Positions 29,578-41,530 are shown, numbered from the stretch's first letter. The stretch: DNA of 64,000 nt from Streptococcus parasanguinis (GCF_031582885.1 NZ_CP133988.1:1681501-1745500); one strand, 5' to 3'. The notes: a model not told the origin generated them from the letters alone. Translations and numbers: made by a program.

Positions 29578-30244
29578 TTAATAACTCCCGAATTCTTCTC
29601 ATATTTTCAAGAGGAATTTGACCTGGGGCGCTTTCATCTCCGACTCTAGCATAAGACCAGGAAGAACCTGTCAAATCAGCTGTCAAGCGCGAAATCTTCC
29701 CGACCTTGCCCATGGAAATGGTTACATATTCTTGCTCAGGATTCAGCGTCTTGAAACCACGCGTATAATTCATCAAGTCAAGAACATCTTGTTCATTGTG
29801 GGCCATAACGGATACCTTGACCAATTTTGGAGAAAAGCTGGTCAATTCCGATAAGATCTCCATCATATTTTCCGGTGTCTCTTGGAAATTGTGATAGCTG
29901 AGAACAAGATTTGAAAATTCCAACATCTCTTCAAAGACTTCACGGTGACTATAAAACTCGAAATCGATATAATCTGGATGATAGATGGATTGAATATCTT
30001 TCAGGATCCCAACATATTCTTCATTAGTCAGCTCCATCTCTCCACCTTCAGATCGAGTCCGCAAGGTGAATAAAATTTCGCGTCCAGCAAATTTCTCAAA
30101 AACTGCAGGAGCGACGGTTAAGATCTCGCTTTTTTCTAAAAAGTCCGCACGCCACTCAATAACATCTGCATCCTCGTAACGCGAACTATCTAGTTGTTGC
30201 GCCTCTTCTAAGGAGCGAGGCATAATCGAAACAACTAACTTCAT
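29567..30244 (-). CDS. aroD: Type I 3-dehydroquinate dehydratase
   Basis: A 225-residue enzyme of the Schiff-base-forming type. EWRADFLE near the N-terminus, the catalytic His in VLSYHNF and the catalytic Lys in [10 protein letters not shown] are visible. It dehydrates 3-dehydroquinate to 3-dehydroshikimate. It overlaps the upstream methyltransferase gene by 4 bases and aroE by 11 bases. Confidence 0.95.
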   Translation of the reverse strand: MKLVVSIMPRSLEEAQQLDSSRYEDADVIEWRADFLEKSEILTVAPAVFEKFAGREILFTLRTRSEGGEMELTNEEYVGILKDIQSIYHPDYIDFEFYSHREVFEEMLEFSNLVLSYHNFQETPENMMEILSELTSFSPKLVKVSVMAHNEQDVLDLMNYTRGFKTLNPEQEYVTISMGKVGKISRLTADLTGSSWSYARVGDESAPGQIPLENMRRIRELLNED

Positions 30245-31404
30245 ACATCCACCCTAATCGTAAATACTTTTAAGTAATTACTACTTTCTTCTTTCTTGTT
30301 CCATCGAAAATCACCCGGAAGTCCATATTCCGCTACATAGCGATGCTTACGACCTTGAAATCCCTTTTCGATTTGTTTTTTAAATTTATCTTTGGTCACA
30401 TTTGCCGCATTGGTACTGAGAATCAAGGTCCCACCTGGATTTAAAATCTCAAGAGCCTCGCTGACCAATCGATGATAATCTTTAGCGACTGAAAATGTCC
30501 GTTTTTTATTCCGCGCAAAGCTAGGCGGATCAAGCACGATCACATCATAGCTTAGGTCATGGCGTTTGGCATATTTGTAATAGTCAAAGACATCCATCAC
30601 GACAAAACGATGAGCATCCAACGCCAAGCCATTTGCCACAAAATGCGCTTCTGATAGTTCTCTACTTCTCTTAGCCAGATCGACCGATGTTGTCTCAACT
30701 GCTCCACCCATTGCCGCAGCCACAGAGAAGGCCGCCGTATAGGAGAACATATTGAGCAAGGACTTGCCAGCTGCTAAGCCCTCTACCAAGCTACCTCGAA
30801 CTTCATGCTGATCCAAAAAAATTCCCGTCATCAAGCCATCATTGAGAAAGACTTGGTAAGAGACCCCATTTTCAAGAATCAAAAATTCTTGCGGAGCTTC
30901 TTCTCCATAGACATGAGCCGATTCATAGTCCAAGCCTTTAAAGCGAATCTTTTCATAGCCACCTCGGACTTCTGGAAAAGCTTCTTGAAAGGCCGCTAGA
31001 ATGGTTTCCTTGATCTGAAATACGAAGGGATTGTACCAAGAAAAGACAACAAACTCACCATACAAGTCAACCGTGAAGCCACCAAAACCATCTCCCTCTT
31101 GGTTAAAAAGACGAAAGGCTGTCGTCGTTTCATCCGCATAATAAGAACGACGGTATTGCTTGGCTTTGATGAAAAGCTTTTTAAAAAAGTCTTGATCAAA
31201 AGCGACCAACTCTTGTGAAACAAACCATCCAATCCCTTTATTTTGTTCAGATAAGTATCCGACCCCGAGGGATTGTCCATCTCCTGAAAGCAATTGAACC
31301 GCTTGATCCAAAGCGGGAAGTGAGTCAAAATCTTGCTTTTCAAGAAGGGATTGTCCTTGTTTGATTTTTGTTGCGACTTGGCGACTAACTGTGAGTTTTT
31401 TCAT
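30241..31404 (-). CDS. RlmI-like rRNA cytosine-C5 methyltransferase
   Basis: A 387-residue protein with an N-terminal PUA-like domain (about 1-70), a middle domain, and a C-terminal SAM methyltransferase: [16 protein letters not shown], then [14 protein letters not shown] with the acceptor LDPP. It matches the RlmI family that modifies 23S rRNA cytosine. It opens the operon that continues into aroD (4-base overlap) and aroE, although it has no obvious link to aromatic synthesis. Confidence 0.92.
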   Translation of the reverse strand: MKKLTVSRQVATKIKQGQSLLEKQDFDSLPALDQAVQLLSGDGQSLGVGYLSEQNKGIGWFVSQELVAFDQDFFKKLFIKAKQYRRSYYADETTTAFRLFNQEGDGFGGFTVDLYGEFVVFSWYNPFVFQIKETILAAFQEAFPEVRGGYEKIRFKGLDYESAHVYGEEAPQEFLILENGVSYQVFLNDGLMTGIFLDQHEVRGSLVEGLAAGKSLLNMFSYTAAFSVAAAMGGAVETTSVDLAKRSRELSEAHFVANGLALDAHRFVVMDVFDYYKYAKRHDLSYDVIVLDPPSFARNKKRTFSVAKDYHRLVSEALEILNPGGTLILSTNAANVTKDKFKKQIEKGFQGRKHRYVAEYGLPGDFRWNKKEESSNYLKVFTIRVDV

Positions 31405-31634
31405 ATCCTCTATTATAGCAAAAGTCTGTGTTTTTCACAAAGGGAGGCTTTATTTACTAGAACTTTTTTTACCATTTTATTTCAGCTCTTATCCTTTAGC
31501 TTTTTACGATTTCATATCCCTGATCTTTCCTATTTCTTTCCTCTGCTTTACAGTCATTTTTTTCTTTCTCCATAAAATTGTGGTATACTTGTATATGAAA
31601 ATTTTTAGGAAATAAGACAAGGAAGTAACATTTT

Positions 31635-33794
31635 GTGAAAAAAATTACGAATTCGATACTCAATTTCATGAGTACCAGACTAGGATTTGTCTTGACCCTT
31701 CTGTTGCTCTACTGGTTCAAAACCATGTGGGCCTATTCAGTTGATTTTAACTTAGACATTCAAGGACCCTATCAGATTTTTCTAGCAGTGATCAACCCAT
31801 TGCCGATCAGTCTGCTCTTCATCGGTCTAGCACTCTATATCAAACGAACCAAGCTCTTTTATAGTTTGGCCTTTGGGATCTACCTTCTCTTATTTATTTG
31901 GTTGATTTCCAATTCCATCTATTATCGAGAGTTTACAGACTTCGTAACGGTCAATACCATGTTGGCTTCCAGCAAGGTTTCTGCCGGTCTCGGAGCTGCT
32001 GCTTTAGAATTGTTCCGCCCTTGGGATGTGATCTACATTCTAGATTTCCCTATCCTCGCTTTCTTCTTCTTTAAGAAATGGATTCGAATGGACAATCGTC
32101 CCTTCAATAAACGAGCTAGTTTTGCGGTTACCTCTTTATCGGCTATGCTCTTTTCGGCCAACCTTTTCCTCGCAGAAATTGACCGACCTGAGCTCTTGAC
32201 TCGTGGGTTCTCAAACTACTATGTCGTTCGTGCCCTAGGATTACCAGCCTTTCTGGGGTATAGCGCTAATCAGACCTATGCTGCCAACAAAGAACGTTCC
32301 AAAGCCTCCGAAGCAGATCTAAAACCGGTGGAAGAATATATCCAACAGCATTACGCCAAGCCTAATCCTGAGTACTTTGGAATGGCCAAAGGCCGTAACG
32401 TCATCTACATTCACTTGGAAAGTTTCCAACAATTCTTGATCGATTACAAGTTGAAAGTAGACGATAAAGAATATGAAGTGACACCTTTCTTAAACTCACT
32501 TTACCACTCGAAAGAAACCTTTGCCTTTTCAAATGTCTTTAACCAAGTTAAGGCAGGGAAAACGTCTGATGCGGAGACCATGATTGAAACAGGCCTCTTC
32601 GGACTCAACCAAGGTTCCTTTATGGTGAACTATGGTGGAACCAATACCCAACAGGCTGCACCATTTATTCTTTCAAAAAATGGTTACAACTCAAGCGCTG
32701 TTTTCCACGGGAATGCTGGAAGTTTCTGGAATCGAAATACCGCCTATAAACAATGGGGCTACAATTACTTCTTTGATGCCAGCTACTTCACCAAACAAAA
32801 CAGCAGCAATTCCTTCCAGTATGGTCTTAATGACAAATACATGCTCAAGGATTCCATCAAATACCTAGAAAGATTGCAACAGCCTTTCTATACGAAGTTC
32901 ATTACGGTTTCCAACCACTATCCTTATACAACTAGCTTGTCAGGAGATGATCTCGGCTTCCCTCTAGCTAAGACTCAGGACGAAACCATCAATGGCTATT
33001 TTGCGACCGCTAACTACCTAGATTCTTCGATCAAGGCCTTCTTTGATTACCTGAAAGAATCTGGTCTTTACAAAAATTCCATCATCGTTCTCTATGGGGA
33101 CCACTACGGAATTTCAAACTCCCGCAACCCAGCTCTTGCCCCTCTACTTGGTAAGAACTCTGAAACGTGGTCAAGCTATGACAATGCCATGTTGCAACGC
33201 GTTCCTTATATGGTAGTTATTCCTGGAATGGACAAGGGAGGCATTATCAACACCTATGGTGGCGAAATTGATATGCTCCCAACCTTGGAACATTTGCTAG
33301 GCATTGAATCCAACAAATTCCTCCAAGTTGGTCAAGATATGCTCTCACCAGATCATGATCAAATCGTAGCCTTCCGCTCCGCTAACTACTTTGTGACTCC
33401 TGAGTATACGAGCTATAGTGGCCGGACCTATTACACCAAAACAGGTGAGGAAATCACGAACCCAGACGAAAAAACCAAGGAAGAACTGGACAAGATTAGG
33501 GAGGCTGCTAACCTGCAATTGAAGATTAGCGATAGCATCCAGACCGGTGACCTCCTTCGCTTCTTCAAGGGCAATGATCTTGGAAAAGTCAATCCAGATG
33601 ATTATTCCTACACTAATTCCTTCAAGGCATTGAAGAAGATTGAAAAGGAAAAAGGTGACAAATCAACCAGCCTTTATAACCAACGTGGCAATCAGTCCAC
33701 CGTTGATCTCTTCAAGGCACCTACTTATAAAGAATTGCACCCAGAAGACGATAGTTCTTCCTCAACAGAGACCAGTAGCAGTTCTTCTAAATAA
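31635..33794 (+). CDS. ltaS: Lipoteichoic acid synthase (LtaS family)
   Basis: A 719-residue protein that starts with GTG behind a distant AAGGA. Five or so N-terminal transmembrane segments (to about residue 180) lead to an extracellular alkaline-phosphatase-type domain. Metal and catalytic residues sit where expected: E262 (HLESF), catalytic T310 (GKTSDAE), SNHYPY (426-431) and D489-H490 (YGDHYG). The reaction moves glycerol phosphate from phosphatidylglycerol to growing lipoteichoic acid. The C-terminal 120 residues extend past the domain and end Ser/Glu-rich. It is the only large plus-strand gene in the core part and stands as a monocistron. Confidence 0.92.
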   Translation: MKKITNSILNFMSTRLGFVLTLLLLYWFKTMWAYSVDFNLDIQGPYQIFLAVINPLPISLLFIGLALYIKRTKLFYSLAFGIYLLLFIWLISNSIYYREFTDFVTVNTMLASSKVSAGLGAAALELFRPWDVIYILDFPILAFFFFKKWIRMDNRPFNKRASFAVTSLSAMLFSANLFLAEIDRPELLTRGFSNYYVVRALGLPAFLGYSANQTYAANKERSKASEADLKPVEEYIQQHYAKPNPEYFGMAKGRNVIYIHLESFQQFLIDYKLKVDDKEYEVTPFLNSLYHSKETFAFSNVFNQVKAGKTSDAETMIETGLFGLNQGSFMVNYGGTNTQQAAPFILSKNGYNSSAVFHGNAGSFWNRNTAYKQWGYNYFFDASYFTKQNSSNSFQYGLNDKYMLKDSIKYLERLQQPFYTKFITVSNHYPYTTSLSGDDLGFPLAKTQDETINGYFATANYLDSSIKAFFDYLKESGLYKNSIIVLYGDHYGISNSRNPALAPLLGKNSETWSSYDNAMLQRVPYMVVIPGMDKGGIINTYGGEIDMLPTLEHLLGIESNKFLQVGQDMLSPDHDQIVAFRSANYFVTPEYTSYSGRTYYTKTGEEITNPDEKTKEELDKIREAANLQLKISDSIQTGDLLRFFKGNDLGKVNPDDYSYTNSFKALKKIEKEKGDKSTSLYNQRGNQSTVDLFKAPTYKELHPEDDSSSSTETSSSSSK

Positions 33795-33798
33795 AGAG

Positions 33799-33830
33799 AA
33801 TCCCTGAGTTTAAAAACTCAGGGATTTTGT
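33799..33830. terminator. Terminator of ltaS, probably shared with pulA
   Basis: AATCCCTGAGTTT pairs with AAACTCAGGGATT, with TTTT on the plus side and a T-rich tract on the minus side. Confidence 0.85.
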
Positions 33831-33846
33831 GATTTCTTTAAAAAGA

Positions 33847-36156
33847 TTACGCTTTACCTTCATCTAGGACTTCAAAAACAGAAGCTGTTAAATTCTCCAC
33901 ATAGAATGGTCGTTTATGACGACTATTCCCAACCATCAATTTCAATTTATTTGAATTTTGGAGGTAATATGGAAGTCCGCTGGCGTTGAAGATGACCAAG
34001 TACTTCTTGTCTCCTGTTAGTTCAAATATCAGAAGTCCACTACAATCAGTTGCAGATTGGATAAAGACTTGTTGGTAGATTTTATCATAGCTTTCAAGCC
34101 CTAAGACAGGAAGACTTGTCTTCAAATTGATCAAGCTTCGGATATAGGCAATTGATTCCTTGTTTTGACTGACCAGATCCCAGTTGACCTGATTCACAAA
34201 ATCTGGAGCATTGTAGGAATTCATGGCCCGTTCACGATCCAAAGGAGTGATTTCTCCATCAGGACCTGTCTCTACCAATTTGGTCCTCATGAACTCTTGA
34301 CCCAATTGCATAAAGGTCATGCCCTGAAAGAGCAGATTCATGGCCGTAGCCAACTCTGAGCGCTTGACCAATCCTGCTACTTTTTCATTCGGATGAAGAG
34401 TCTGAAGCAAGTCATAGAGATTATAATTGTCATGAGCCTCCACATAATTCAAGACCTGATTGGGACTTAAATAATTGCCAAGCTCTGCACTACCTAAAAC
34501 AGCACGCGCTACGATATACTCTGTTGATTTTCTGCTGACGAAGCCACGTTTGATGGAACCATAAACCTCAGCCCCTTTAATGGCATCGCGCTCCGTATCA
34601 TTGAAGAATCCAATTCGAGGCAATTGCGCTGCATTGTCTTTCTTAGCCTTATCTTCTGGTGCGAGTCCTGTTCCCATGTCCCAACCTTCTCCGTAAAGAA
34701 AAATGCGAGGATCCAGAGCATCCATAGCCTCCCGAATAGCATTCATCGTCCTTACATCGTGAATACCCATCAAATCAAAGCGGAAGCCATCGATCTGGTA
34801 CTCTTTGACCCAATGCGTGAGGGAATCAATCATGTACTTGCGGTACATTTCATGCTCACTAGCCGTTTCATTCCCAACACCTGTCCCATTTTGGAAACGA
34901 CCATCTGGCTCCATCCGGTAATAATAATCGGGCACTGTATTTTGGAAAGGACCATGTTCGGTCGAATAGATATGATTGTAGACCACATCCAAGACCACAG
35001 AAATTCCTGCCTCATGATAAGCCCGGATCATTGTTTTGAGCTCTTTCATGGTTTGTTTCGGATTGGATGGATCCGTTGAAAAGCTAGTTTCTGGTGCAGA
35101 ATAATTCTGAACGTCGTAGCCCCAATTATAGGTCACCTGGCCTTCATCGTCGTACTGTTTAAAGCGATCAGAAATCGGCTGCAGTTGCACGACATTGACC
35201 CCTAACTGACGGATATAATCAAAGGCAGTTGCATCACCATGGCTATTGACGGTTCCTTCTTGGCAAGCCCCCAGATAGGTTCCACGTAAAGACTCGTCCA
35301 CACCTGATGTCGGTGACTTGGTCAAATCCCGAAGGTGCATCTCATAAATCACTGCTTGACAAGGATTGTCCAAGCGCCAAGGAGTCGCATCGGCGCCTTT
35401 TTTAGGACCCCAATCAAACTGACGATCTGCTCGTGAAAGAATGGCTGAGCGCATCCCATCGGCTGTCGTTGCAATGCTATAAGGATCGCGCGTTACTTGA
35501 GTATGGTGTTCAAAATGCACACGATATTGATAGGCCATGCCACTTAAATTTCCTAGAAAATCTAAAATCCAAACACCATGGGTATTTTCTGGGTGGTAGC
35601 TAGACTCTTGTTTACCACGCGTCATCGGAATGCTCTTCCAAATAGGCGCATCCGAGTCTGTTGATTGATAAAGCAACAATTCAACTTTCTTAGCCGTTGG
35701 TGCCCACAGTTTAAAGCAATGCTCCCCTTCTTCCTCCCGATGACCGAGCCATCCTTGATACGCCCATTTAGCATCAAACTCTCTAGGACGCATTGCCATA
35801 TCGTAGGCATGAGGCTGACGATGGCTGTAGGCATGACTCGTCAAAGCAGCTTGCAAAGAATAATAGACTGTATCGTCTCCATCGAGAATCCATACTTCTC
35901 GAACATAGCCTTCTGGTAAAAGTTCGATTTCAAAATCACGGGTCTTGGTGAGCCAATCCCCTTCTTTGACCAAGACATGGCCCCGGTTCAAGGGTTCTTC
36001 GCTCTCATAAATTAGATTGCCTTCTACTCCAAAATAATCCAACTTGGAGAAAGAGACTGATTTTCCTTCTACTTGATCCTGCCACTGCCACATATCATAG
36101 GCAAAATAATTTCCTTTTTGCTTATGAAAATGAAGCTTTACATGGTATTGTCGCAT
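33847..36156 (-). CDS. pulA: Type I pullulanase
   Basis: A 769-residue debranching enzyme hydrolysing alpha-1,6 links of pullulan and glycogen-type glucans. N-terminal carbohydrate/CBM48-like region (about 1-260), then the GH13 barrel. The pullulanase signature YNWGYD (343-348), VVYNH (391-395), nucleophile D461 (GFRFD), acid E490 (YGEGWD) and D576 (VEAHDN) are all seen. No signal peptide and no LPXTG, so it is a cytosolic enzyme, unlike the large cell-wall pullulanase SpuA. It follows the lipid kinase gene by 78 bases. Confidence 0.95.
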   Translation of the reverse strand: MRQYHVKLHFHKQKGNYFAYDMWQWQDQVEGKSVSFSKLDYFGVEGNLIYESEEPLNRGHVLVKEGDWLTKTRDFEIELLPEGYVREVWILDGDDTVYYSLQAALTSHAYSHRQPHAYDMAMRPREFDAKWAYQGWLGHREEEGEHCFKLWAPTAKKVELLLYQSTDSDAPIWKSIPMTRGKQESSYHPENTHGVWILDFLGNLSGMAYQYRVHFEHHTQVTRDPYSIATTADGMRSAILSRADRQFDWGPKKGADATPWRLDNPCQAVIYEMHLRDLTKSPTSGVDESLRGTYLGACQEGTVNSHGDATAFDYIRQLGVNVVQLQPISDRFKQYDDEGQVTYNWGYDVQNYSAPETSFSTDPSNPKQTMKELKTMIRAYHEAGISVVLDVVYNHIYSTEHGPFQNTVPDYYYRMEPDGRFQNGTGVGNETASEHEMYRKYMIDSLTHWVKEYQIDGFRFDLMGIHDVRTMNAIREAMDALDPRIFLYGEGWDMGTGLAPEDKAKKDNAAQLPRIGFFNDTERDAIKGAEVYGSIKRGFVSRKSTEYIVARAVLGSAELGNYLSPNQVLNYVEAHDNYNLYDLLQTLHPNEKVAGLVKRSELATAMNLLFQGMTFMQLGQEFMRTKLVETGPDGEITPLDRERAMNSYNAPDFVNQVNWDLVSQNKESIAYIRSLINLKTSLPVLGLESYDKIYQQVFIQSATDCSGLLIFELTGDKKYLVIFNASGLPYYLQNSNKLKLMVGNSRHKRPFYVENLTASVFEVLDEGKA

Positions 36157-36234
36157 AACATTTTCCTATTTCCAATTTAATACCGAAGGAACCATCCGCT
36201 TGTAAAACACGTAACGGACTCCAACTATTTGTTT

Positions 36235-37197
36235 TTATTCTTCAGATGGGTGAACCAAAGCATCGTTGTTGATTTCATCAATATTTGCAAAGAATTCCAA
36301 GTGATTATGGAAGACTTCCAATTCAACTGGAGTATCTCCTCCGTACTCCCCATCTAGATTGATACGGAATGGTTGAGCATTTTTTCCTAACATTTCGATC
36401 GTCAACTTCTTGGTCTTGAGATATTCTACATTTTCATCGTGCACATGCTTGCCTCCATTGATGGCCTGAATCATCAAGGACAACATGTTAAAGAGCTTAG
36501 CAGTTTTTACGATAATCAAGGTAAAGTTCCCATCATCAAGCTTAGCATCTGGCGCGACACTTTCAAAACCAGCAATGGAGTTGGTCAAGGCCACGAAAAT
36601 CATAGACGCTGGCCCTTCAAAGACACCATTGTCATGCTCAATCCGCACCTTACGAGCCTTGTTTCGCGGCAACATTTTAGCAGCTTCTGCCACATAGGCA
36701 AAGTAACCCAAGCGAGATTTAACACTACTTGGAACACTGAAGGTCAATTCTGTCATGGTTCCTGCTGCAGCAATGTTGATGAAATACTTGCTGCCATAGG
36801 CACGACCAATATCCATTTGAATGGTTTGGTTTTTTTCTATAATGCGGGCAGCCGCCACAGGATCACCCATCGGGATCTTCAAGGCACGCGCATAGTCATT
36901 GGTGGTACCAGTCGGGATAAAGGCCATCTGCGGACGATTTTCCAGACCTGCAACCCCATTGACCACTTCGTTAATCGTACCATCTCCACCAGCGGCAATG
37001 ATTAAATCAAAGCCTGCCTTAGCGGCTCTTTCTGCTTCATTTTGGGCAGAAAATGGTTCTGGAGTCGTTTGATAAGCGCTAGTTTCATAGCCCACATCTT
37101 CGAGTACGTCCAAGACTTCCGCAATATTTTTCTTGATAATTTCTTGCCCAGAGGTCGGATTATAAATTAAACGGGCTTTTTTGATTCGTTCTACCAT
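36235..37197 (-). CDS. Diacylglycerol kinase family lipid kinase (DgkB/YegS-like)
   Basis: A 320-residue soluble kinase with the nucleotide-binding motif AAGGDGTINEVVNG (about 69-82) and PTGTTNDYAR, the hallmarks of the DAGKc domain, followed by a beta-rich C-terminal domain. In Gram-positives DgkB returns diacylglycerol, released by LtaS, to phosphatidic acid; this pairs logically with ltaS upstream. It is 9 bases after ligA, so they are co-transcribed. Confidence 0.9.
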   Translation of the reverse strand: MVERIKKARLIYNPTSGQEIIKKNIAEVLDVLEDVGYETSAYQTTPEPFSAQNEAERAAKAGFDLIIAAGGDGTINEVVNGVAGLENRPQMAFIPTGTTNDYARALKIPMGDPVAAARIIEKNQTIQMDIGRAYGSKYFINIAAAGTMTELTFSVPSSVKSRLGYFAYVAEAAKMLPRNKARKVRIEHDNGVFEGPASMIFVALTNSIAGFESVAPDAKLDDGNFTLIIVKTAKLFNMLSLMIQAINGGKHVHDENVEYLKTKKLTIEMLGKNAQPFRINLDGEYGGDTPVELEVFHNHLEFFANIDEINNDALVHPSEE

Positions 37198-37206
37198 AAA
37201 GATCCT

Positions 37207-39174
<1,968 letters not shown>

Positions 39175-39226
39175 TTATCATAAAATCTTAATTTAGCCTT
39201 GAATTTACTGCATTCTTAGCATTAAA

Positions 39227-39249
39227 AAAAGGAGCCAAAGCTCCCTTTT
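39227..39249 (-). terminator. Terminator of queT
   Basis: GGAGC/GCTCC with flanking A/T pairing and a T run on the minus strand, directly after the queT stop. Confidence 0.8.
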
Positions 39250-39250
39250 C

Positions 39251-39760
39251 CTATTTTGTAAAATCGATCCGTTTAGAAAGTTGATTGATCACAATCGCTC
39301 CAAAAATCAAGGATGCGAATTCACCCAATCCCATAGTCAACCAGTTATAGAAGAATGGTTGGCCTTGAAGGTAGTATAGTTCCAAGGCAATCGTAAACAT
39401 GGAGATGGAAAAGAAAATCGCAAACAAGAAATGGTCCAAGCGAATAAGACCGTCAAACAAGAACTTGTTTTTGAATCGACCAAATAGAATGAGTCCAAGT
39501 CCTAAGAAGACAAAGGTTGAACCTCCACCGACAAAGACATCGATCCATCCAAAACTAAATAAGTTAGCAATCATACAACCAAGCGTCACCGCAATCAAGT
39601 ACTTCTTATTGTAAAAAGCTAAGAAATTCATCATTTCCGAAACACGGAATTGATAGCCATAGTAGGCCATAGCGTTAAGAGGTGGGGTAATGGTCAATAC
39701 GATATAAATCGCAGCAACAATGGCAATTTGTGCCATATCACGAGCAGTTAACTGTTTCAT
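39251..39760 (-). CDS. queT: QueT-type transporter (queuosine precursor uptake)
   Basis: A 169-residue protein with five to six hydrophobic segments (e.g. IAIVAAIYIVLTI, GLGLILFG), the substrate-binding S component of ECF transporters. A preQ1-II riboswitch in its leader confirms that the ligand is a queuosine precursor. It is monocistronic between an extended -10 promoter and its terminator. Confidence 0.93.
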   Translation of the reverse strand: MKQLTARDMAQIAIVAAIYIVLTITPPLNAMAYYGYQFRVSEMMNFLAFYNKKYLIAVTLGCMIANLFSFGWIDVFVGGGSTFVFLGLGLILFGRFKNKFLFDGLIRLDHFLFAIFFSISMFTIALELYYLQGQPFFYNWLTMGLGEFASLIFGAIVINQLSKRIDFTK

Positions 39761-39764
39761 CTAT

Positions 39765-39826
39765 TCTCCTTTAGCGGTTTTCCCGCGTGTAATATGCTTG
39801 GCGAAAGGATCTTAAGCACCAAGGGT
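39765..39826 (-). promoter_or_regulatory. preQ1-II riboswitch upstream of queT
   Basis: On the minus strand CTTGGTGCTTA, CCAAGCATATTACACGCGG and the AAAGGAG SD match the COG4708/preQ1-II consensus. In that fold the ligand-bound form sequesters the SD, so queT translation falls when preQ1 is present. Confidence 0.9.
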
Positions 39827-39853
39827 TGAAGGTTTGATTTCTTCAACCTTTCA

Positions 39854-39862
39854 AGTATAGCA
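39854..39862 (-). promoter_or_regulatory. Extended -10 promoter of queT
   Basis: Minus-strand TGCTATACT, an extended -10. A 5' hairpin (GGTTGAAG with CTTCAACC) follows at about 39824-39850 before the riboswitch. Confidence 0.55.
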
Positions 39863-39892
39863 TATTTTGAGGTTTTATGGTAGACTGAATTT

Positions 39893-40336
39893 ATGAAAAT
39901 ACTAATTAAAAAATTTTTTGATAATGAAATTTTATCCTATCTCTTTTTTGGGGTTGCCACAACCATTGTTTCCGTCGGAACCCGCCTCTTCATCTATCAA
40001 GTGTCTCGTGATGAACGATTAGCGACCGCGATTGGAAACATCGCTGGGATCCTCTTTGCCTTTGCGACCAACGATACCATTGTCTTTAAACAAGAAAGAA
40101 AGGGCTGGTTTCAGCGCTTGATTCGATTTGCAATTGCGCGCTCTGGGACCTTTATTCTAGATATGGCCTTGACTGAGATTTTTGTCAAGCAATTCCCAGG
40201 AATTATCGGGCAATTTGTCAACAATAACAAGAGTCAAATCAATCTGATTGAAACCCTCTTTGCACAAGTGGCCATTGTGGTCCTCAATTACGTCTTTAGT
40301 AAACTCTTTGTCTTTAAAAACAAAAATAAGGCTTGA
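39893..40336 (+). CDS. GtrA family membrane protein
   Basis: A 147-residue protein with four hydrophobic segments (e.g. LSYLFFGVATTIVSV, AVIGNIAGILFAFATN with NDTIVFK). Matches the GtrA/DPMS family proposed to handle lipid-linked sugars at the membrane. No glycosyltransferase gene neighbours it here. Transcribed divergently from queT. Confidence 0.9.
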   Translation: MKILIKKFFDNEILSYLFFGVATTIVSVGTRLFIYQVSRDERLATAIGNIAGILFAFATNDTIVFKQERKGWFQRLIRFAIARSGTFILDMALTEIFVKQFPGIIGQFVNNNKSQINLIETLFAQVAIVVLNYVFSKLFVFKNKNKA

Positions 40337-40358
40337 AACGATTGTTTCAAGCCTTATT
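40325..40358. terminator. Bidirectional terminator between convergent genes
   Basis: A perfect 15-bp stem (AATAAGGCTTGAAAC with its complement) with a GATT loop, serving the GtrA gene and the B3/4 gene. Confidence 0.85.
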
Positions 40359-40361
40359 CTT

Positions 40362-41069
40362 TTAAACTTCTATACTTGCATGCTCTGCACTTAATTGATA
40401 GATGGTGCCTTCAACCCCAAAATAATCCTTGGCTAGATCTTTCAATTCCTGCATGGCTGTTTGGGCTCGTTTGGCCTGCTCCTCGTTGATGGCTTCAATG
40501 ACCAAAATAGCGTCCTTGGTATCTTCAGTTAGCATGGTTCTTTGAGCCTCACGCCAATTCAAACAACGGCAAACGGCGCCTTCTTGGTCGTAGTAGATGA
40601 TCTCCCCTTCCAAAGCTGGCGAATCTTCGTCAGCTCCTAATGGAAAGAAAGGTTCGCCTCCTTTCGCTTGACCTAGAGAGAGGCCACCCACCAATTTATC
40701 CATATCTTCTCCCCCACAAGGAAGGGCATAAGCCATCGACACGCTATTGTAAAGATCCACCAAAGGATTAATCGGATAGAATTCACGTCCCTGGTAAACC
40801 CGTTTTAAGAGTGCCTCGATGGAAGATCGGGCTCCTTTTTTTGTTTTAAACTTGCTAAAAGCTTGGCGCCACTCTTGAACGAACTCACTCTGGGTATAGT
40901 TTTCTTCATCGATAAATTCCCATGCTCGCTTGGCACCCTTGTCCAATAATTCTTTGAAATAAGGATCCTTGGCTTCATCTACTGTATTATCAATGCCATA
41001 CAAGGACATCACTGTAATTCTAGCTGTTGGAAATAAATCCCAAAATGCTTGATCGACTGTCACTTTCAT
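40362..41069 (-). CDS. B3/4 domain protein
   Basis: A 235-residue protein with the B3/B4 fold also present in the phenylalanyl-tRNA synthetase beta chain: INPLVDLYNSVSMAYALPCGGEDMDKL (about 98-124) and SPALEGEIIYYD. Stand-alone members may hydrolyse misacylated tRNA, but this is not shown for streptococci. It overlaps the MarR gene by 4 bases (ATGA). Confidence 0.9.
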   Translation of the reverse strand: MKVTVDQAFWDLFPTARITVMSLYGIDNTVDEAKDPYFKELLDKGAKRAWEFIDEENYTQSEFVQEWRQAFSKFKTKKGARSSIEALLKRVYQGREFYPINPLVDLYNSVSMAYALPCGGEDMDKLVGGLSLGQAKGGEPFFPLGADEDSPALEGEIIYYDQEGAVCRCLNWREAQRTMLTEDTKDAILVIEAINEEQAKRAQTAMQELKDLAKDYFGVEGTIYQLSAEHASIEV

Positions 41070-41530
41070 TGCTTTACCTCACTATAATTTCTTTTTTGAC
41101 CTTTTTTGACTAGTTCCCAATCCAGGGTGATATTCTCACGAACTCGGATCAGATACTCCTCTAACTGTGCGACTTCTTCTTTGGAAAATCCTTTTAAGGC
41201 AGTTGTCTCAGAGTAAAGATGTTCCCCTAAAATGAAGGGGTAAATCTGCTTGCCTTTTTCAGTTAATTCCCATTCCTTGGTTTTAAGGTTTTCACCCCTT
41301 GGGCGCTGCTGAATCAATCCTCGTTCTTCTAGTTTTTTTACGGATCGGGCAACAGTTGAGCGATCGACTTTTAAGAGCTCAGAGAGTTCTTCCTGAATCA
41401 TTCCAGGTTGCTCCGCAATTCGCACCAGGTAAAGGTATTGACCACGCGCCAAATCCAAATCTCGAAATTCAATATTTGCTATAGAATCCAGAGCTCGCGC
41501 AATGATGCCTATCTCACGCAAAATACTCAT
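41066..41530 (-). CDS. MarR family transcriptional regulator
   Basis: A 154-residue winged-helix protein: helices, then the DNA-recognition segment MIQEELSELLKVDRSTVARSVKKLEERGLI (about 39-68) and a wing. It is probably a repressor of its own operon with the B3/4 gene, which it overlaps by 4 bases. The ligand is unknown. Confidence 0.92.
   Translation of the reverse strand: MSILREIGIIARALDSIANIEFRDLDLARGQYLYLVRIAEQPGMIQEELSELLKVDRSTVARSVKKLEERGLIQQRPRGENLKTKEWELTEKGKQIYPFILGEHLYSETTALKGFSKEEVAQLEEYLIRVRENITLDWELVKKGQKRNYSEVKQ

Noticed and set aside
31333-31615. Overlapping plus-strand open frames upstream of ltaS
   Set aside because: They start inside the antisense strand of the methyltransferase gene and consist of low-complexity F/L/S-rich sequence from an AT-rich promoter region.
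36439-37005. 188-codon plus-strand open frame
   Set aside because: It is antisense to the lipid kinase gene, with no motif or SD.
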